Counted from the stretch's first letter, positions 9,453 through 18,819 are shown. The stretch is 44,881 nt of DNA from an uncultured Saprospiraceae bacterium (GCA_937941095.1 CALDYJ010000057.1:1-44881), one strand, 5' to 3'. Notes: generated by a model not told the origin, from the sequence alone. Made by a program: numbers and translations.

Positions 9453-9676
9453 TGCTTAATATTTGTGCAAAATTATTAATTCAAGATACAGATTTTATAA
9501 TTCATACAAAATGTAAAGGAGCTTGGCTATTTTAGGAACTGAGGTATTGACATATACTTGTCAAACATGAAAATAAGTGCAAGCAAAATCATTTAAAAAC
9601 CAACCTTTTTATTCAAAAGACAAGTCTATCTATTTAATGAGACTCAACTTATCTTAATTACTATTAAAATCATCCT

Positions 9677-10597
9677 ATGAAATCAGTTATACTCTTAATT
9701 TATACAGTTCTCTTCAGCATTGGCCTTCAAGGGCAAAGCACCACAAGAGTGATCAAAGGCTTAGTTACAGATCAAGCAGGTGAATCATTGGCAAATAAAA
9801 TTGTAGAAGCACGTTTCTATGATTGTAATGATGATACTAATCAACAAATTTTAGTGCAGAGTAGCTCAAACGCAGAAGGTTATTACGAACTTAGTTTGGA
9901 TGTTTGTGACAATGAAGAGATTGTGGTCATAGCTTATTGTGGGGATGTTTTTCAGAGTGTTGACGTTTTAGCTTTCGCTAGTGACAGCAAAGTAGTCAAC
10001 TTTAATTTCGATTGTAATTATGATTATAATTGTGATGCATCATTTAGTTTTACCTATGGTGAACCTGACTTAAAAATGGATGCCATTCCATTTTATTTCA
10101 AGGCTATAAATCCTAATGAACAAAATTATTTTTATGAATGGTTCTTTCTTGGAGCTTTAGAAGAAAATGCTTTAAGTATCGATACGCCTATGGTTTACTA
10201 TCCTACTTTTGGGCAATACACGGTTTGCATGCAATCCTATGTCAAAGGCGATCCTTTTAACATTGTTTGTGAATTTTGTCAAACCATAAATGCAGATCTG
10301 GCTTTTCAATCTTATTCAACTTCTAACACAGAATTACTTAGCCTTGAAGAAAACATTAAACTATTCCCTAATCCAAGCAGTGATGAAATTCAATTGAATT
10401 TTGATTTGTTAAAAAATGAAAATCTGCGAATTGAAATCAGTAATCATTTGGGACAAGTGCTGCAGCTACAAGACCTTTCTTTCTCAAAGGGAAAAAATCA
10501 ATTAATTCTTGATTTAAGTGATTTTGCTTCTGGAATGTATGTGGTCAGTGTAAAATCTTCGAAAGCAAATTTTAGTAGAAAGGTGATGAAACATTGA
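9677..10597 (+). CDS. T9SS cargo protein with carboxypeptidase-regulatory-like and PKD-like modules
   Basis: 306 residues. Signal peptide about 1-19 (SIGLQGQS). Residues about 22-105 (TRVIKGLVTDQAGESLANK, then SNAEGYYELSL) match the carboxypeptidase regulatory-like or SpaA-like beta-sandwich pattern. Residues about 115-205 look like a PKD/Ig-like module (YEWFFLGALEEN, then GQYTVCMQSYVKGD). The last about 80 residues (KLFPNPSSDEIQLNF to the end) form a type A sorting domain. No enzyme motif is visible. Faces the opposite direction to the CotH cluster, with 224 bp between them that hold no gene. Ends at a clear hairpin terminator shared with the carbonic anhydrase gene. Confidence 0.8.
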   Translation: MKSVILLIYTVLFSIGLQGQSTTRVIKGLVTDQAGESLANKIVEARFYDCNDDTNQQILVQSSSNAEGYYELSLDVCDNEEIVVIAYCGDVFQSVDVLAFASDSKVVNFNFDCNYDYNCDASFSFTYGEPDLKMDAIPFYFKAINPNEQNYFYEWFFLGALEENALSIDTPMVYYPTFGQYTVCMQSYVKGDPFNIVCEFCQTINADLAFQSYSTSNTELLSLEENIKLFPNPSSDEIQLNFDLLKNENLRIEISNHLGQVLQLQDLSFSKGKNQLILDLSDFASGMYVVSVKSSKANFSRKVMKH

Positions 10598-10622
10598 TGA
10601 AGAGGTCATGAATAATCTAAAA

Positions 10623-10655
10623 GCCGCTTCAAAATTCTATGAATGATGAAGCGGC
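10623..10655. terminator. Bidirectional hairpin terminator between convergent genes
   Basis: GCCGCTTCA at 10623-10631 pairs perfectly with TGAAGCGGC at 10647-10655, with a 15-nt loop. On the minus strand it is followed by TTTTAGATTATT. It sits between the 3' ends of the T9SS gene (10597) and the carbonic anhydrase (10685). Confidence 0.8.
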
Positions 10656-10684
10656 ATGAAAAATATTTAGGTTGATTTGATTTC

Positions 10685-11332
10685 TTATACAATTGTGACT
10701 CGCCCAGTTTTCACATCATACATTCCTCCTACGATGTCTATAGAACCCTCATCGTACATATTCTTTAATACTTCACTTTTGGATTTGATATCAGCGATGG
10801 CCATTTTGACATTTTCTACCGCCACTTGATTTACAAACTCAATATTTGAAGAATTTCTTTCTTCACCTGGCTTAGTGCTAACTGCCTTTACAGCAGGTTG
10901 AATCTTATCCAACATTTGACTTAGGTTCCCAAGTTTTGCATCATCACATGCTCCTTTCACTGCACCACAAGATGTATGGCCCATAACCATGATTACTTTA
11001 GAACCCGCAAGCTTGCATGCAAATTCGAGGCTCCCTAATATGTCTTCGTTAATAAAATTACCAGCTATTCTAGCATTAAAAACATCTCCTATCCCTTGAT
11101 CAAAAATAATTTCTGTAGGAATTCTAGAATCGATGCAAGACAATACTGAGGCAAAAGGATATTGACCTTTCGACGTTTCTTCAATTTGTTCTTGATAGTT
11201 TCTATTTATAAATCTGTTCTCTACAAATCGTTTGTTGCCTTCTAAAAGCAACTCAATCGCTTTTTCGCTGTTAATAGATGCTTGAGAAGTAGCATTTTGA
11301 GTAAGTTTATTTATTGAATCCGCTGATAGCAT
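10685..11332 (-). CDS. can: Beta-class carbonic anhydrase, cytoplasmic
   Basis: 215 residues interconverting CO2 and bicarbonate. Zinc ligands C66, H119 and C122 and the D68-R70 dyad are present in SCIDSR and GHTSCGA. No signal peptide, so the enzyme is cytoplasmic. It lies 56 bp downstream of the SulP transporter on the same strand, the usual layout of a bicarbonate-uptake pair: SulP brings in the anion and the anhydrase equilibrates it with CO2 for carboxylases. Probably co-transcribed from the operator-controlled promoter near 13040-13078. A second, lipoprotein-type anhydrase is encoded at 26881-27633. Confidence 0.93.
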   Translation of the reverse strand: MLSADSINKLTQNATSQASINSEKAIELLLEGNKRFVENRFINRNYQEQIEETSKGQYPFASVLSCIDSRIPTEIIFDQGIGDVFNARIAGNFINEDILGSLEFACKLAGSKVIMVMGHTSCGAVKGACDDAKLGNLSQMLDKIQPAVKAVSTKPGEERNSSNIEFVNQVAVENVKMAIADIKSKSEVLKNMYDEGSIDIVGGMYDVKTGRVTIV

Positions 11333-11388
11333 AATAATTATTTTTGATGGTTAAGTATAGTTTAAAATATATTCTTTGGTGGCTGAAA

Positions 11389-12996
11389 TTAAGCTCGAAC
11401 AAGGTTATTTTTTATTGCTTTTTCTAGCTTAGGCGCTTGATTATCTACCCCTTTCAGTTTACGCTCTATGATTTGTAGATCAATGTTTCGGTATTTACAA
11501 TTTGTTTCGAATTCTTCGATGATCTCAATAACATCATGATCAATATTAATTGATTTAGAGGCATCAATAACTACTTTAGATCCATCTGGAATCTGTGTAA
11601 GGGTTCTTTGTATGCTAGCTTTGTTTATAAAAGTAACGTCCTCAGCAAGTGCCAATTTGATGACTCCATCAGTTAAATCTTCGTCTTCAACTAGGTATGG
11701 CTTCTTGTAATTGTTGTAAAGGACATAAAATATTGCCACCACTAATCCCAAGCAAATCCCTATAAGTAGATCTGTAAAAATGATTCCTAAAATCGTAACC
11801 ATGAATGGTACGAAATGGGTTTGGCCCAACTTATACATCTGCTTAAACAATACTGGCTTAGCAAGTTTGTAGCCCACTAAAAATAAAATAGCTGCTAAAC
11901 TTGCTAGTGGAATTAAATTCAAAACTACTGGAATAGCCATGGCACAACCTAATAAAATAAAACCGTGCATGATAGCTGATAATTTTGTTCTACCACCAGA
12001 TTGAATGTTAGTGGATGATCTTACAATAACTTGGGTGATAGGCAGTCCTCCAACTAAGCCAGATATTAAATTTCCAATTCCTTGTGCTTTCAATTCTCTA
12101 TTTGCTGGCGTAACCCTTTTGAAAGGGTCTAGCTTATCTGTTGCCTCAAGACATAATAATGTTTCCAAACTTGCTACTACTGCAATGGTCAATCCTGTTA
12201 TCCAAACGGCTGGATTTGTAATTGAACTAAAATCTGGGAAACTAAACTGAGAGAAAAAACCACCTATCGTTTCTGGAACTGGAATGGCTACCATTTGTTC
12301 TGCTTTAAGCGACAGACCAGGCATACTCGTGAATAGTAAATTCAAACCTATTCCTAAACCAACAACTAAAAGAGGCCCTTGTATGATTTGAAATAACCTA
12401 ATCTTTTTCATAAAAGGTTGTTCCCATAAAATTAGTAACAATAAAGAAACACTAGTAATAATGACAGCTCCAGGGCTTATGGCTTCAAACATATAAAACA
12501 ACTCTGAAAAAGTATTGTGCCCATCAGGTTGATTAAAAGCTAAGCTGCCTTCGTAATCTTTATCATAACCAAAAGCATGAGGTATTTGCTTAAGAATAAT
12601 GATGATGCCAATCCCCGATAGCATGCCCTTTATGACTGAAGAAGGAAAGTAATAGCCTATGATTCCAGCTTTGGCATAGCCTAGTAAAAGCTGAAATACT
12701 CCACCTATAACAACGGCCATTAAAAAGATTTCAAAGGCCCCTAATTCATTTATAGCTGTAAGTACAATAACGGCAAGACCTGCTGCAGGTCCACTTACTC
12801 CTAATTGAGAGCCAGATAGAGACCCTACTACTATTCCACCCACTATCCCGGCTATTATTCCAGAAAAAAGTGGTGCGCCCGAGGCCAATGCAATCCCTAA
12901 ACACAAGGGAACTGCTACTAAAAAAACAATAATCGATGCTGGTGCATCCTGCTTAAAATTCTTAAATATTCCTGTTGGTGTACTTGTTGAACTCAT
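11389..12996 (-). CDS. SulP (SLC26-like) inorganic anion transporter, probable bicarbonate uptake
   Basis: About 535 residues with 11-12 predicted membrane segments (PASIIVFLVAVPLCLGIALA, then GIIAGIVGGIVVGSLSGSQL and others) and a C-terminal STAS domain over roughly the last 110 residues. SulP proteins carry sulfate, bicarbonate or other anions. Adjacency to a carbonic anhydrase favours bicarbonate, as in BicA-like pairs; this is inference from context. I prefer the ATG at 12996 (MSSTSTPTGIFKNF) over the upstream ATG at 13041. It gives the usual family N-terminus and places the start exactly 63 bp from the operator, the same distance as at the paired locus near 28165. The upstream ATG would overlap the TAcaTTTG promoter box. 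Confidence 0.9.
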   Translation of the reverse strand: MSSTSTPTGIFKNFKQDAPASIIVFLVAVPLCLGIALASGAPLFSGIIAGIVGGIVVGSLSGSQLGVSGPAAGLAVIVLTAINELGAFEIFLMAVVIGGVFQLLLGYAKAGIIGYYFPSSVIKGMLSGIGIIIILKQIPHAFGYDKDYEGSLAFNQPDGHNTFSELFYMFEAISPGAVIITSVSLLLLILWEQPFMKKIRLFQIIQGPLLVVGLGIGLNLLFTSMPGLSLKAEQMVAIPVPETIGGFFSQFSFPDFSSITNPAVWITGLTIAVVASLETLLCLEATDKLDPFKRVTPANRELKAQGIGNLISGLVGGLPITQVIVRSSTNIQSGGRTKLSAIMHGFILLGCAMAIPVVLNLIPLASLAAILFLVGYKLAKPVLFKQMYKLGQTHFVPFMVTILGIIFTDLLIGICLGLVVAIFYVLYNNYKKPYLVEDEDLTDGVIKLALAEDVTFINKASIQRTLTQIPDGSKVVIDASKSINIDHDVIEIIEEFETNCKYRNIDLQIIERKLKGVDNQAPKLEKAIKNNLVRA

Positions 12997-13038
12997 CGTG
13001 ATCAATTTTTCAAAATTTGTATAATGCAATAAAGAACA

Positions 13039-13046
13039 CAAATGTA
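13039..13046 (-). promoter_or_regulatory. Bacteroidota-type -7 box for SulP/carbonic anhydrase
   Basis: TACATTTG on the minus strand fits the TAnnTTTG -7 consensus of Bacteroidota promoters. A weaker -33-like ATTG at 13067-13070, 20 bp away, lies inside the palindromic operator, so a bound repressor would block this promoter. Confidence 0.6.
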
Positions 13047-13059
13047 TAAGCTATTGTTC

Positions 13060-13078
13060 ATAATAGCAATACTATTAT
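13060..13078. promoter_or_regulatory. Palindromic operator A1 (SulP side)
   Basis: ATAATAGCAATACTATTAT: 7-bp arms around a 5-bp centre. It is 63 bp upstream of the SulP start and 13 bp from the -7 box. The identical 19-mer, inside a 26-bp identical block, occurs at 28083-28101. Best candidate ligand is the adjacent TetR-family protein. Confidence 0.75.
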
Positions 13079-13160
13079 TAATAAATATTTTACTTTTTTT
13101 TGTTAAACATTAACTATGGCATAAATGACCATTACTTTTATAAAATATAAAGCCTTGAAA

Positions 13161-13179
13161 ATGATAGCATTACTATAAT
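13161..13179. promoter_or_regulatory. Palindromic operator A2 (TetR side)
   Basis: ATGATAGCATTACTATAAT, a variant of A1, 34 bp upstream of the regulator's ATG. A TAATTTTC sequence at 13176-13183 overlaps its end and could be that gene's -7 box, which would make this an autoregulatory site. Confidence 0.7.
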
Positions 13180-13213
13180 TTTCTAGTGCAAAACAATTTT
13201 TACAAAAGTTTTT

Positions 13214-13927
13214 ATGTATCTTAAAAATAAATCAGTAAACCGTACAAAAATGGCAATCGGCATCAAAATAGAACTAAATGAAGGATTATACCTCCGTAAT
13301 CCTCAAGAGACTGGTTTAGGCAAAAACATTATTAAAAACAGCATTCTACTTATAGATAAAATCGGCTTCGAAGCATTTAATTTCAAAAAATTGGCAAATT
13401 TTATGGAATCAACAGAAGCATCTGTTTATCGGTACTTTGAGAACAAACATATGCTTTTATTGTATTTAGTCTCTTGGTACTGGGAATGGGTTAATTATCT
13501 CATTGAATACCACACACATAATATTGATGATCCAAAAAAATCTCTAAAGATTATTATTGAGACCATTGTAAATGCTTCTATGGAATTTCCAGCTATTGAT
13601 TATGTAAATGAAAGTGTTTTACATAGAGTAGTCATTGCAGAGGGCACCAAAGCTTACCATACAAAATCTGTCGATAAAGAAAATAAGGATGGGTTTTTCT
13701 TGAATTACAAAAAATTATGTGAAAAAGTAGCGCAAGTTATTTTGAAATTAAATCCAAAATTCCCTTACCCTCATGCCTTAGCTAGTAATTTGTTCGAAAT
13801 GGCCAATAATCACATCTATTTTGCTCAACACCTTCCAAAATTGACAGATGTAAAAGTCAAAAAAAATAATTTTAAAGAAGTGGAAGAAATGTTAAACTAC
13901 TTTGCTTTTGCCATATTGAAAAAATGA
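13214..13927 (+). CDS. TetR/AcrR-family transcriptional regulator
   Basis: 237 residues. The N-terminal helix-turn-helix (about 40-80) contains FNFKKLANFMESTEASVYRY and FENKHMLLLYLVSW, the standard TetR pattern in which helix 3 reads DNA. The larger C-terminal part is helical and would bind an unknown ligand. It is divergent from SulP, with two palindromic operators in the 217-bp gap, the normal arrangement of a self-controlling TetR repressor. The same operators occur before the operon at 27960 and the TPR gene at 28165, so it probably governs both loci. An internal Met13 (base 13250) is an alternative start. I keep 13214 because its 34-bp distance to the operator equals that at 27960. Convergent with the next gene, with a 23-bp gap. 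Confidence 0.88.
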   Translation: MYLKNKSVNRTKMAIGIKIELNEGLYLRNPQETGLGKNIIKNSILLIDKIGFEAFNFKKLANFMESTEASVYRYFENKHMLLLYLVSWYWEWVNYLIEYHTHNIDDPKKSLKIIIETIVNASMEFPAIDYVNESVLHRVVIAEGTKAYHTKSVDKENKDGFFLNYKKLCEKVAQVILKLNPKFPYPHALASNLFEMANNHIYFAQHLPKLTDVKVKKNNFKEVEEMLNYFAFAILKK

Positions 13928-13950
13928 GCAAAAAATTAATGACGCCATAA

Positions 13951-14901
13951 TCACATTGACATTCTAGCAAAATCTCCTAGCAAAATAAAGCTTGTGGGGT
14001 CGGTGGTCGACAAATCTTGTAAGGGATCATGTACTACAAAAAAGCCATTATAAATAGTCGTCAAATTCTCATAAGATAAATTTGAAATCTGAGAGTAGCT
14101 TGCCATTTCACCATTTCCTAAAATCATTGCAGCAAAAACATTAGCGTTTGGCTCTTCCAGATAGGGTGTGCCATTTGGAGTACTAGCAGCATCCGCTTTA
14201 TCATGCACATGAGTCGGGTACATTTCTCCATCTATTGTATTAAAAAGTCTTACCGAAATTCGAGAATTTCCTGCTGCTAACTCATCGATTTGTACCTCAG
14301 CTGTAATACTCGCTGAATGATCACCGGTGTAAGCAAATGACGTATCTACTTGACCTACATTAAATGTATAATCAAAAACAGTTCCCATCAAATCTCTGTT
14401 TGGTTCTTTCGCAAAGGGACCTAGGATTAGATTTGTACTTATATCAGTCGTGCTTAAATCTTGGAAAGGATCGTGCACAACAAAAAATCCACTCTCTTCA
14501 TCTACAAGCTCTTCATAAGTTAAGCTTGCTATTTCCGAATGCGAAACCGAATGGCCATTTCCAACAATGCTAGCTGAAAAAACTTTATTGTTTGGACTGT
14601 CAGCATACGGCCCACCACTTGAAGACGCTTCATAAGCCCTAACTTCATACACGGCATCTTCAATAGTATTCCTCAGGGTAACAATGATTTCTGTAGTTCC
14701 ATCTTCATTTTTAATCAATCCCATAATGGCAGAAAAATTACTAGGATGATCTCCATCATAGGGAGCTGATGTCACAACTTCTCCATCATTAATTGAATAG
14801 GTAAACGTCGTTTTCTTTTCAACAAAACCTACACCATCGTCACATGATTGACCAATGAATAATACAATTAAGGTGATAAGGTATATGGATAGATTTTTCA
14901 T
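13951..14901 (-). CDS. CHRD-like two-repeat lipoprotein (paralogue of 41550-42512)
   Basis: 316 residues. Signal ending in a lipobox (LFIGQSC, Cys about 20), so a lipoprotein. Two repeats (about 30-165 and 172-312), each with a tyrosine-rich strand, PYDGDHPSNFSA or AYTGDHSASITAEVQ, a central loop, FFVVHDPFQDLSTTD or FFVVHDPLQDLSTTD, and a final LGPFAK or LGDFAR. The second repeat carries THVHDKADAASTPNGTPY, resembling histidine motifs of CHRD-type domains. In the first repeat that stretch has become VRAYEASSSGGPY and the histidines are gone. The paralogue at 41550 keeps HxHAHD in both repeats. A metal- or heme-related role is inference; no enzyme function is visible. Confidence 0.7.
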   Translation of the reverse strand: MKNLSIYLITLIVLFIGQSCDDGVGFVEKKTTFTYSINDGEVVTSAPYDGDHPSNFSAIMGLIKNEDGTTEIIVTLRNTIEDAVYEVRAYEASSSGGPYADSPNNKVFSASIVGNGHSVSHSEIASLTYEELVDEESGFFVVHDPFQDLSTTDISTNLILGPFAKEPNRDLMGTVFDYTFNVGQVDTSFAYTGDHSASITAEVQIDELAAGNSRISVRLFNTIDGEMYPTHVHDKADAASTPNGTPYLEEPNANVFAAMILGNGEMASYSQISNLSYENLTTIYNGFFVVHDPLQDLSTTDPTSFILLGDFARMSM

Positions 14902-15115
14902 AAAGTAGCTTAAATTTGATTTCTGATTGCTGCTAATAGCTGAAAAAAAATGATTTCAGCATTTCTGCAATACTATTCCTTCAAAAGAAAGCAATTTATA
15001 GCTAATACTAAGGAAAAACAAATCTAATTCTAGTGAGCAAATTCCAGATTTTGCATCAAGCTAAAACTTATGCCAAACACAAAAAGATTTAAACCAATCA
15101 AGTTGAAGTTCAATG

Positions 15116-16654
15116 TTATTGTTGCAGCAATAATTTGAGGACAAAAGTTTCATTTGTTGTCAAAACTTTTACAAAATAAGTGCCATTTGGATACGGACTC
15201 ATGTCCAAATCAAATTTACTTTGACCCCCGTTTTTTGAGAAGTCATAATTCACAAGCAGTTGAGCGTGCAAATCAAACAAGGATAGTTGAATAATTTGCG
15301 CATCCATTTCTTCTAAATTCAAAGTTGCCTTTCCATTTGTTGGATTGGGAAACAAAGAAATGTTTGAATAATCAATTGGAGATTTTATGGCATTAACTGA
15401 AGCAAGTTCTTGGCAATCATCTGGAACATCACATTTTATTTTGAAAACCAAGAAATCTCTATTTGCGACAAAATTGTTTTGCGAAATAAAGCCTGTACCT
15501 CCAAGCAGAATGCCTCCATCATTTGTAGCAATTGCCTTTTCAAAAAAATCAGTATCTGGTAATCCATAGTTCTTTGACCATTGTGACTTGCCATCTTTAT
15601 CAATTTTTATCACCCAGTAATCAAAACCTTGAAAAGTAGTTTCTCCACTTGATGATCCACTAAGAATTGCTCCTCCATCAGAAGTAGCTATGAGGCTTTT
15701 CAACAGGTCATCATGTTTAAATCCATACTTCTTTTCCCAAATGATATCTCCTAGTCTGTCCACTTTTAATAACCAATAATCATCCCTACCAAAACCTTCG
15801 CTGAGTGCATCTCCATCGCTAGATCTAGAAGTACCACCTACATAATATTCACCGTTTGATGTTGCCTTGAGGTCTTCCAAGACATCATAAGTACTTCCTC
15901 CGTAGTTGTTCTCCCATTCTACTTCACCAGAACTATTGGTTTTTATTAAATTAAAATTATAGTGTTCATTATCAGTTGAGATAGAACCTCCAAGCAAAAA
16001 CCCGCCATCATTAGTTGGTAATATTTTTTCCAAACGATCAAAATTAGATCGATCATAATTTTTTTTCCAAATGACTTCTCCACTAGGAGAAACTTTAAAA
16101 ATGACTTTATCAATGTTGCCGAAGGTGTCCCCTTGTGCGGCATCCTCTTGTTCAGAATGACCACCAATAAGATAGCTGCCATCACTTGCTATCACGATTT
16201 CACTACAAAAATCATTGAAAGCTCCTCCTAGGGTTTTTTCCCATTCCAAATCACCTTCATGAGTAATTTTGAGCAGCCAATAATCAATTTCTCCTAATGG
16301 ATTAGAAACATCCATATCTGCGGAAGCAGTAATACCCGCTAATACAAATCCCGTATCTATTTCTTTGATTGCTTTTATTTCGTCAAGGTCAGAGCCACCA
16401 AAACTTTTTTCCCAAATTAGATTTCCTTTATCATCTGTTCTAATCACCCAAGCATCATCTTGTCCTGCATTATTTAAAGTAAACTCCTTTGAATTAGTAG
16501 ATCCAACAAAAAGGTAATCTCCATTTTTCGCCTGAATCATATCTTGAATGGATTCGAGCAGCAGACCTCCGTATTCTTGCTGCCATTCGACAGATTGGCT
16601 TAAACAATTGCTTGTAGTTAAAAAGAATATTAAGTAAACTAGTAAATTTTTCAT
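15116..16654 (-). CDS. T9SS type A repeat protein (beta-propeller-like IWEKxFGGS repeats)
   Basis: About 512 residues from the ATG at 16654, which gives a proper signal peptide (MKNLLVYLIFFLTTSNCLSQ). An upstream ATG at 16678 would put charged residues before it. The body has about seven repeats of roughly 50 residues of the form xxGDxxWEKxxGGSxxD followed by DGGxxLxGSS, for example IWEKSFGGS, LEWEKTLGG and VEWENNYGGS, which likely fold as a propeller. The last about 80 residues (ISLFPNPTNGKATLNL onward) are a Por-secretion tail. Secreted surface protein; no catalytic motif seen. Repeats of this type are common in Bacteroidota cell-surface proteins. Confidence 0.8.
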   Translation of the reverse strand: MKNLLVYLIFFLTTSNCLSQSVEWQQEYGGLLLESIQDMIQAKNGDYLFVGSTNSKEFTLNNAGQDDAWVIRTDDKGNLIWEKSFGGSDLDEIKAIKEIDTGFVLAGITASADMDVSNPLGEIDYWLLKITHEGDLEWEKTLGGAFNDFCSEIVIASDGSYLIGGHSEQEDAAQGDTFGNIDKVIFKVSPSGEVIWKKNYDRSNFDRLEKILPTNDGGFLLGGSISTDNEHYNFNLIKTNSSGEVEWENNYGGSTYDVLEDLKATSNGEYYVGGTSRSSDGDALSEGFGRDDYWLLKVDRLGDIIWEKKYGFKHDDLLKSLIATSDGGAILSGSSSGETTFQGFDYWVIKIDKDGKSQWSKNYGLPDTDFFEKAIATNDGGILLGGTGFISQNNFVANRDFLVFKIKCDVPDDCQELASVNAIKSPIDYSNISLFPNPTNGKATLNLEEMDAQIIQLSLFDLHAQLLVNYDFSKNGGQSKFDLDMSPYPNGTYFVKVLTTNETFVLKLLLQQ

Positions 16655-16741
16655 GGGCTTTAATTTTAAAACTATCAATTCTACTTATCAAATTAAACTA
16701 ATAAACCTTAAGAATAAATGGCAAAATGGAAGAATCCTTGG

Positions 16742-17593
16742 TCAAAATGGCGTATTCTTATTCTTACGGTATGCAGTCATGGTAAAACCGACATTTTTCT
16801 TAAAGAGTTTGCTTAAACTTGATTCATTAAAATTGTGATGAAAAGCTATTTCCTTTATAGACAAATCACTATTGATCAGCTGTTTCTTTATAGAAATTAA
16901 AAGAATCTCTAATATCCATTGTTTTGCTGTTTTCCCAGTTTTTACTCTAAGATGCTCAGATAAATATTTTGCTGTTATATGGAGTCGATCCGCATAATTT
17001 TTCACTGAATAATTATTGTGTACATTTTTTCGGACATCAGCTTTAAATTTTGTGACTATCGAATCAGCATCCAAGTTACTTCTAAAAAACTCTCCTTGAA
17101 TTTCTTTTGCGATTGTTGTAAAAAGCAGCTCCATCGAAAGTAAAAATGCTTTTTCTTTAAAGTAAGTCTCTTGCTCTTCAATTTGAGCTTTTAGAATATT
17201 CGTTATTGTTAAAATAAATTCAAATTTCTCTTGGCATAAATTAATAATCACAGCTTCAGCGCCTAAAGGATATACCATTCTGTGTATCGGATTTGTACCT
17301 AAAAATTGGGTGTCAAAGGCTATGGTAAAGCCATCAGAATCCTTTGACCGGTCTAAAAAATGGATGGAAGAAGCCGGAATTAAATGTATTGAATTAGAAA
17401 ATATTTCATGGCTGATGAAGTCGATTTCATGGTAGCCTCCCCCTTTTGTAAAGAAAAGTAGCTCTGTAAAATCATGCCTATGCGGCATCTCAATTTTATA
17501 GTGATTAGCCGGAGTTCCCCATATAAAAAATTCTATAGGAATATTGTCAATGCTTTCCTTAAGTATCTTTTGAGATGGAATTTTCTTTGGCAT
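16742..17593 (-). CDS. AraC-family transcriptional regulator
   Basis: 283 residues. Residues about 15-110 resemble a cupin sensor domain (MPHRHDFTELLFFTKGGGYH). Residues about 185-283 carry two helix-turn-helix units (YADRLHITAKYLSEHLRVKT and IKEIAFHHNFNESSLSKLFK), the AraC DNA-binding domain. Ligand and target are not evident from the neighbours. It is the last gene before the mnmE-like repeat array to its right. Confidence 0.88.
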   Translation of the reverse strand: MPKKIPSQKILKESIDNIPIEFFIWGTPANHYKIEMPHRHDFTELLFFTKGGGYHEIDFISHEIFSNSIHLIPASSIHFLDRSKDSDGFTIAFDTQFLGTNPIHRMVYPLGAEAVIINLCQEKFEFILTITNILKAQIEEQETYFKEKAFLLSMELLFTTIAKEIQGEFFRSNLDADSIVTKFKADVRKNVHNNYSVKNYADRLHITAKYLSEHLRVKTGKTAKQWILEILLISIKKQLINSDLSIKEIAFHHNFNESSLSKLFKKNVGFTMTAYRKNKNTPF

Positions 17594-17795
17594 TAAATAA
17601 GGAATTATTAATTAGAATACTGATACTTGTTCAGATTGACATCTAGCATTTATATAACATTATTTTATACTTTGACTATAAATCAAGTCATGTATAAATA
17701 GACACGGATTCTAATAAAAAGGTTGGGTAGTTTTAAATTTTGATGAAATGAATAGAAGAAACGATGATATTTTTTAAGTTAAAGTAACTCCAACC
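17594..17795. other. Non-coding DNA left of the mnmE-like array
   Basis: AT-rich sequence between the AraC start and the first 18-bp mnmE-like site. I see no gene, promoter or hairpin here that I can support. If the array model is right, this is the original chromosomal flank. Confidence 0.4.
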
Positions 17796-17813
17796 TTACT
17801 TTCCAATACAGAA
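17796..17813 (-). mobile_element. attachment-like site R1: 18-bp copy of mnmE 3' end
   Basis: On the minus strand TTCTGTATTGGAAAGTAA, identical over 18/18 bp to the end of the resident mnmE gene at 43893-43910 and in the same orientation; it encodes FCIGK-stop with no gene in front. SGI1-family islands are known to integrate at exactly this mnmE (trmE) 3' end and leave 18-bp direct repeats. Confidence 0.75.
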
Positions 17814-17890
17814 AGTGAATATGATTGATTGTCAAATAGTTGTGAAGTACAAGGTACAAATGGGATACAGATGAGGTACAGATATGTCTT
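17814..17890. repeat. Subterminal repeat beside R1 with 11-bp iterons
   Basis: About 60 bp directly right of R1 are almost identical to 20465-20525 right of R2 (shared block begins AATATGATTGATTGTCAAAT). The end holds three 11-bp units: GGTACAAATGG (17853), GATACAGATGA (17864) and GGTACAGATAT (17875), preceded by a GTACA at 17847. One-turn spacing suggests protein binding, for example arm-type recombinase sites. Confidence 0.65.
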
Positions 17891-18105
17891 TACAATTTTG
17901 AATTTACCAAGTGCTAAATTGAACGTTCTACTTTCATTGCATTTTTTATCTGATGCTCTATATTGAAAGGTAAAGGGCTGGCATTAAGCAAGACTTTTTA
18001 TAATCTCCCCTCTGTCATCTCTATAGAATTTAATTTAAATTATCATTTTATACATTTTACAAACCTCTTCGAAAATAACCTGCAAAAGCATAAAGAGTAT
18101 GCATC

Positions 18106-18495
18106 TTATAGAAATTTATATGTATCCTTTAAATTTCCATATTCGATAGTTATTGTTCTATATAAATCTCCTTTAGACAAAGAGGAATTTGATACCAAAG
18201 AAATTCCATGCTTTTTAAAATTGTAAACATAATTTCTAACAAAGGGCTTTTTCATCCTTTTAGTTCTAAACTGAGAATTAAGGTACTTGCTAATATTTTT
18301 AACATTTAGACCTCCAGGAACTATCAATTCATTAATTATAAATGTCATCGCTTTCGAATCTATAAATACTTCAAGATGACTTAATTTATTCTTTTGATCA
18401 CAAAAAAATATAGGTAGTCCAAAAAAAGATAAAATATTGTTTTTATTCCCATAATTCATCAAGTTTACGTTTTTCAGATCCATCAATTCTATCAT
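18106..18495 (-). CDS. Hypothetical protein, 129 aa
   Basis: No family recognised. 129 residues, basic, no signal peptide or membrane segment; contains FFGLPIFFCDQKNKLSHLEV and a lysine-rich middle (RTKRMKKPFVRNYVYNFKKH). ATG at 18495 or the internal ATG at 18480 (MDLKNVNL). It lies inside the hipBA mini-island, on the same strand as hipBA. The frame is open for 390 bp in AT-rich DNA, which argues for a gene, but 325 bp without a recognisable gene separate it from hipA. It could be a remnant. Confidence 0.4.
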   Translation of the reverse strand: MIELMDLKNVNLMNYGNKNNILSFFGLPIFFCDQKNKLSHLEVFIDSKAMTFIINELIVPGGLNVKNISKYLNSQFRTKRMKKPFVRNYVYNFKKHGISLVSNSSLSKGDLYRTITIEYGNLKDTYKFL

Positions 18496-18819
18496 GTTTT
18501 TCTATTAGACAAACTTCTTGTTTCCATTTAGGTCTCCCAAATAATCCTACTGGTACTCTAGTCCCAAAAGAGCTTTAATTTTTATCAATGCTGATTTTAG
18601 AATCCTTTCGATTTGTAAAAACTGATTATCCTCTATGTCTGAAATTATTTACATCCCCTTCATGAGTGAAGAAAGATTTAATCTAAGATTATTATCCAAC
18701 AAAACAGGATACAAGCGCACTTGCTTTCCATATGCTACCATCAATTGATGGTTAAGAAGTCTCACTCTGAAATATCGATCTCAATTCGATATTAACATTT
18801 AAGAAAATAAATAGCTTTC
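18496..18819. other. Intergenic stretch inside the mini-island
   Basis: No convincing gene. A 44-codon minus-strand frame (18649-18783, reading YFRVRLLNHQLMVAYGKQ in its first half) has no start codon of its own and may be a fragment of a lost gene; I cannot name it. No terminator with a clear T-run is visible after hipA. Confidence 0.3.

Noticed and set aside
11389..12996. SulP as a sulfate transporter feeding the cysteine fusion enzyme
   Set aside because: The adjacent gene is a carbonic anhydrase with a shared promoter, while the cysteine gene is 8 kb away in another unit; sulfate cannot be excluded but is less likely.
17963..18226. Plus-strand open frame overlapping the hypothetical gene
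   Set aside because: Largely overlaps the minus-strand frame at 18106-18495, has no signal or motif, and starts without context.
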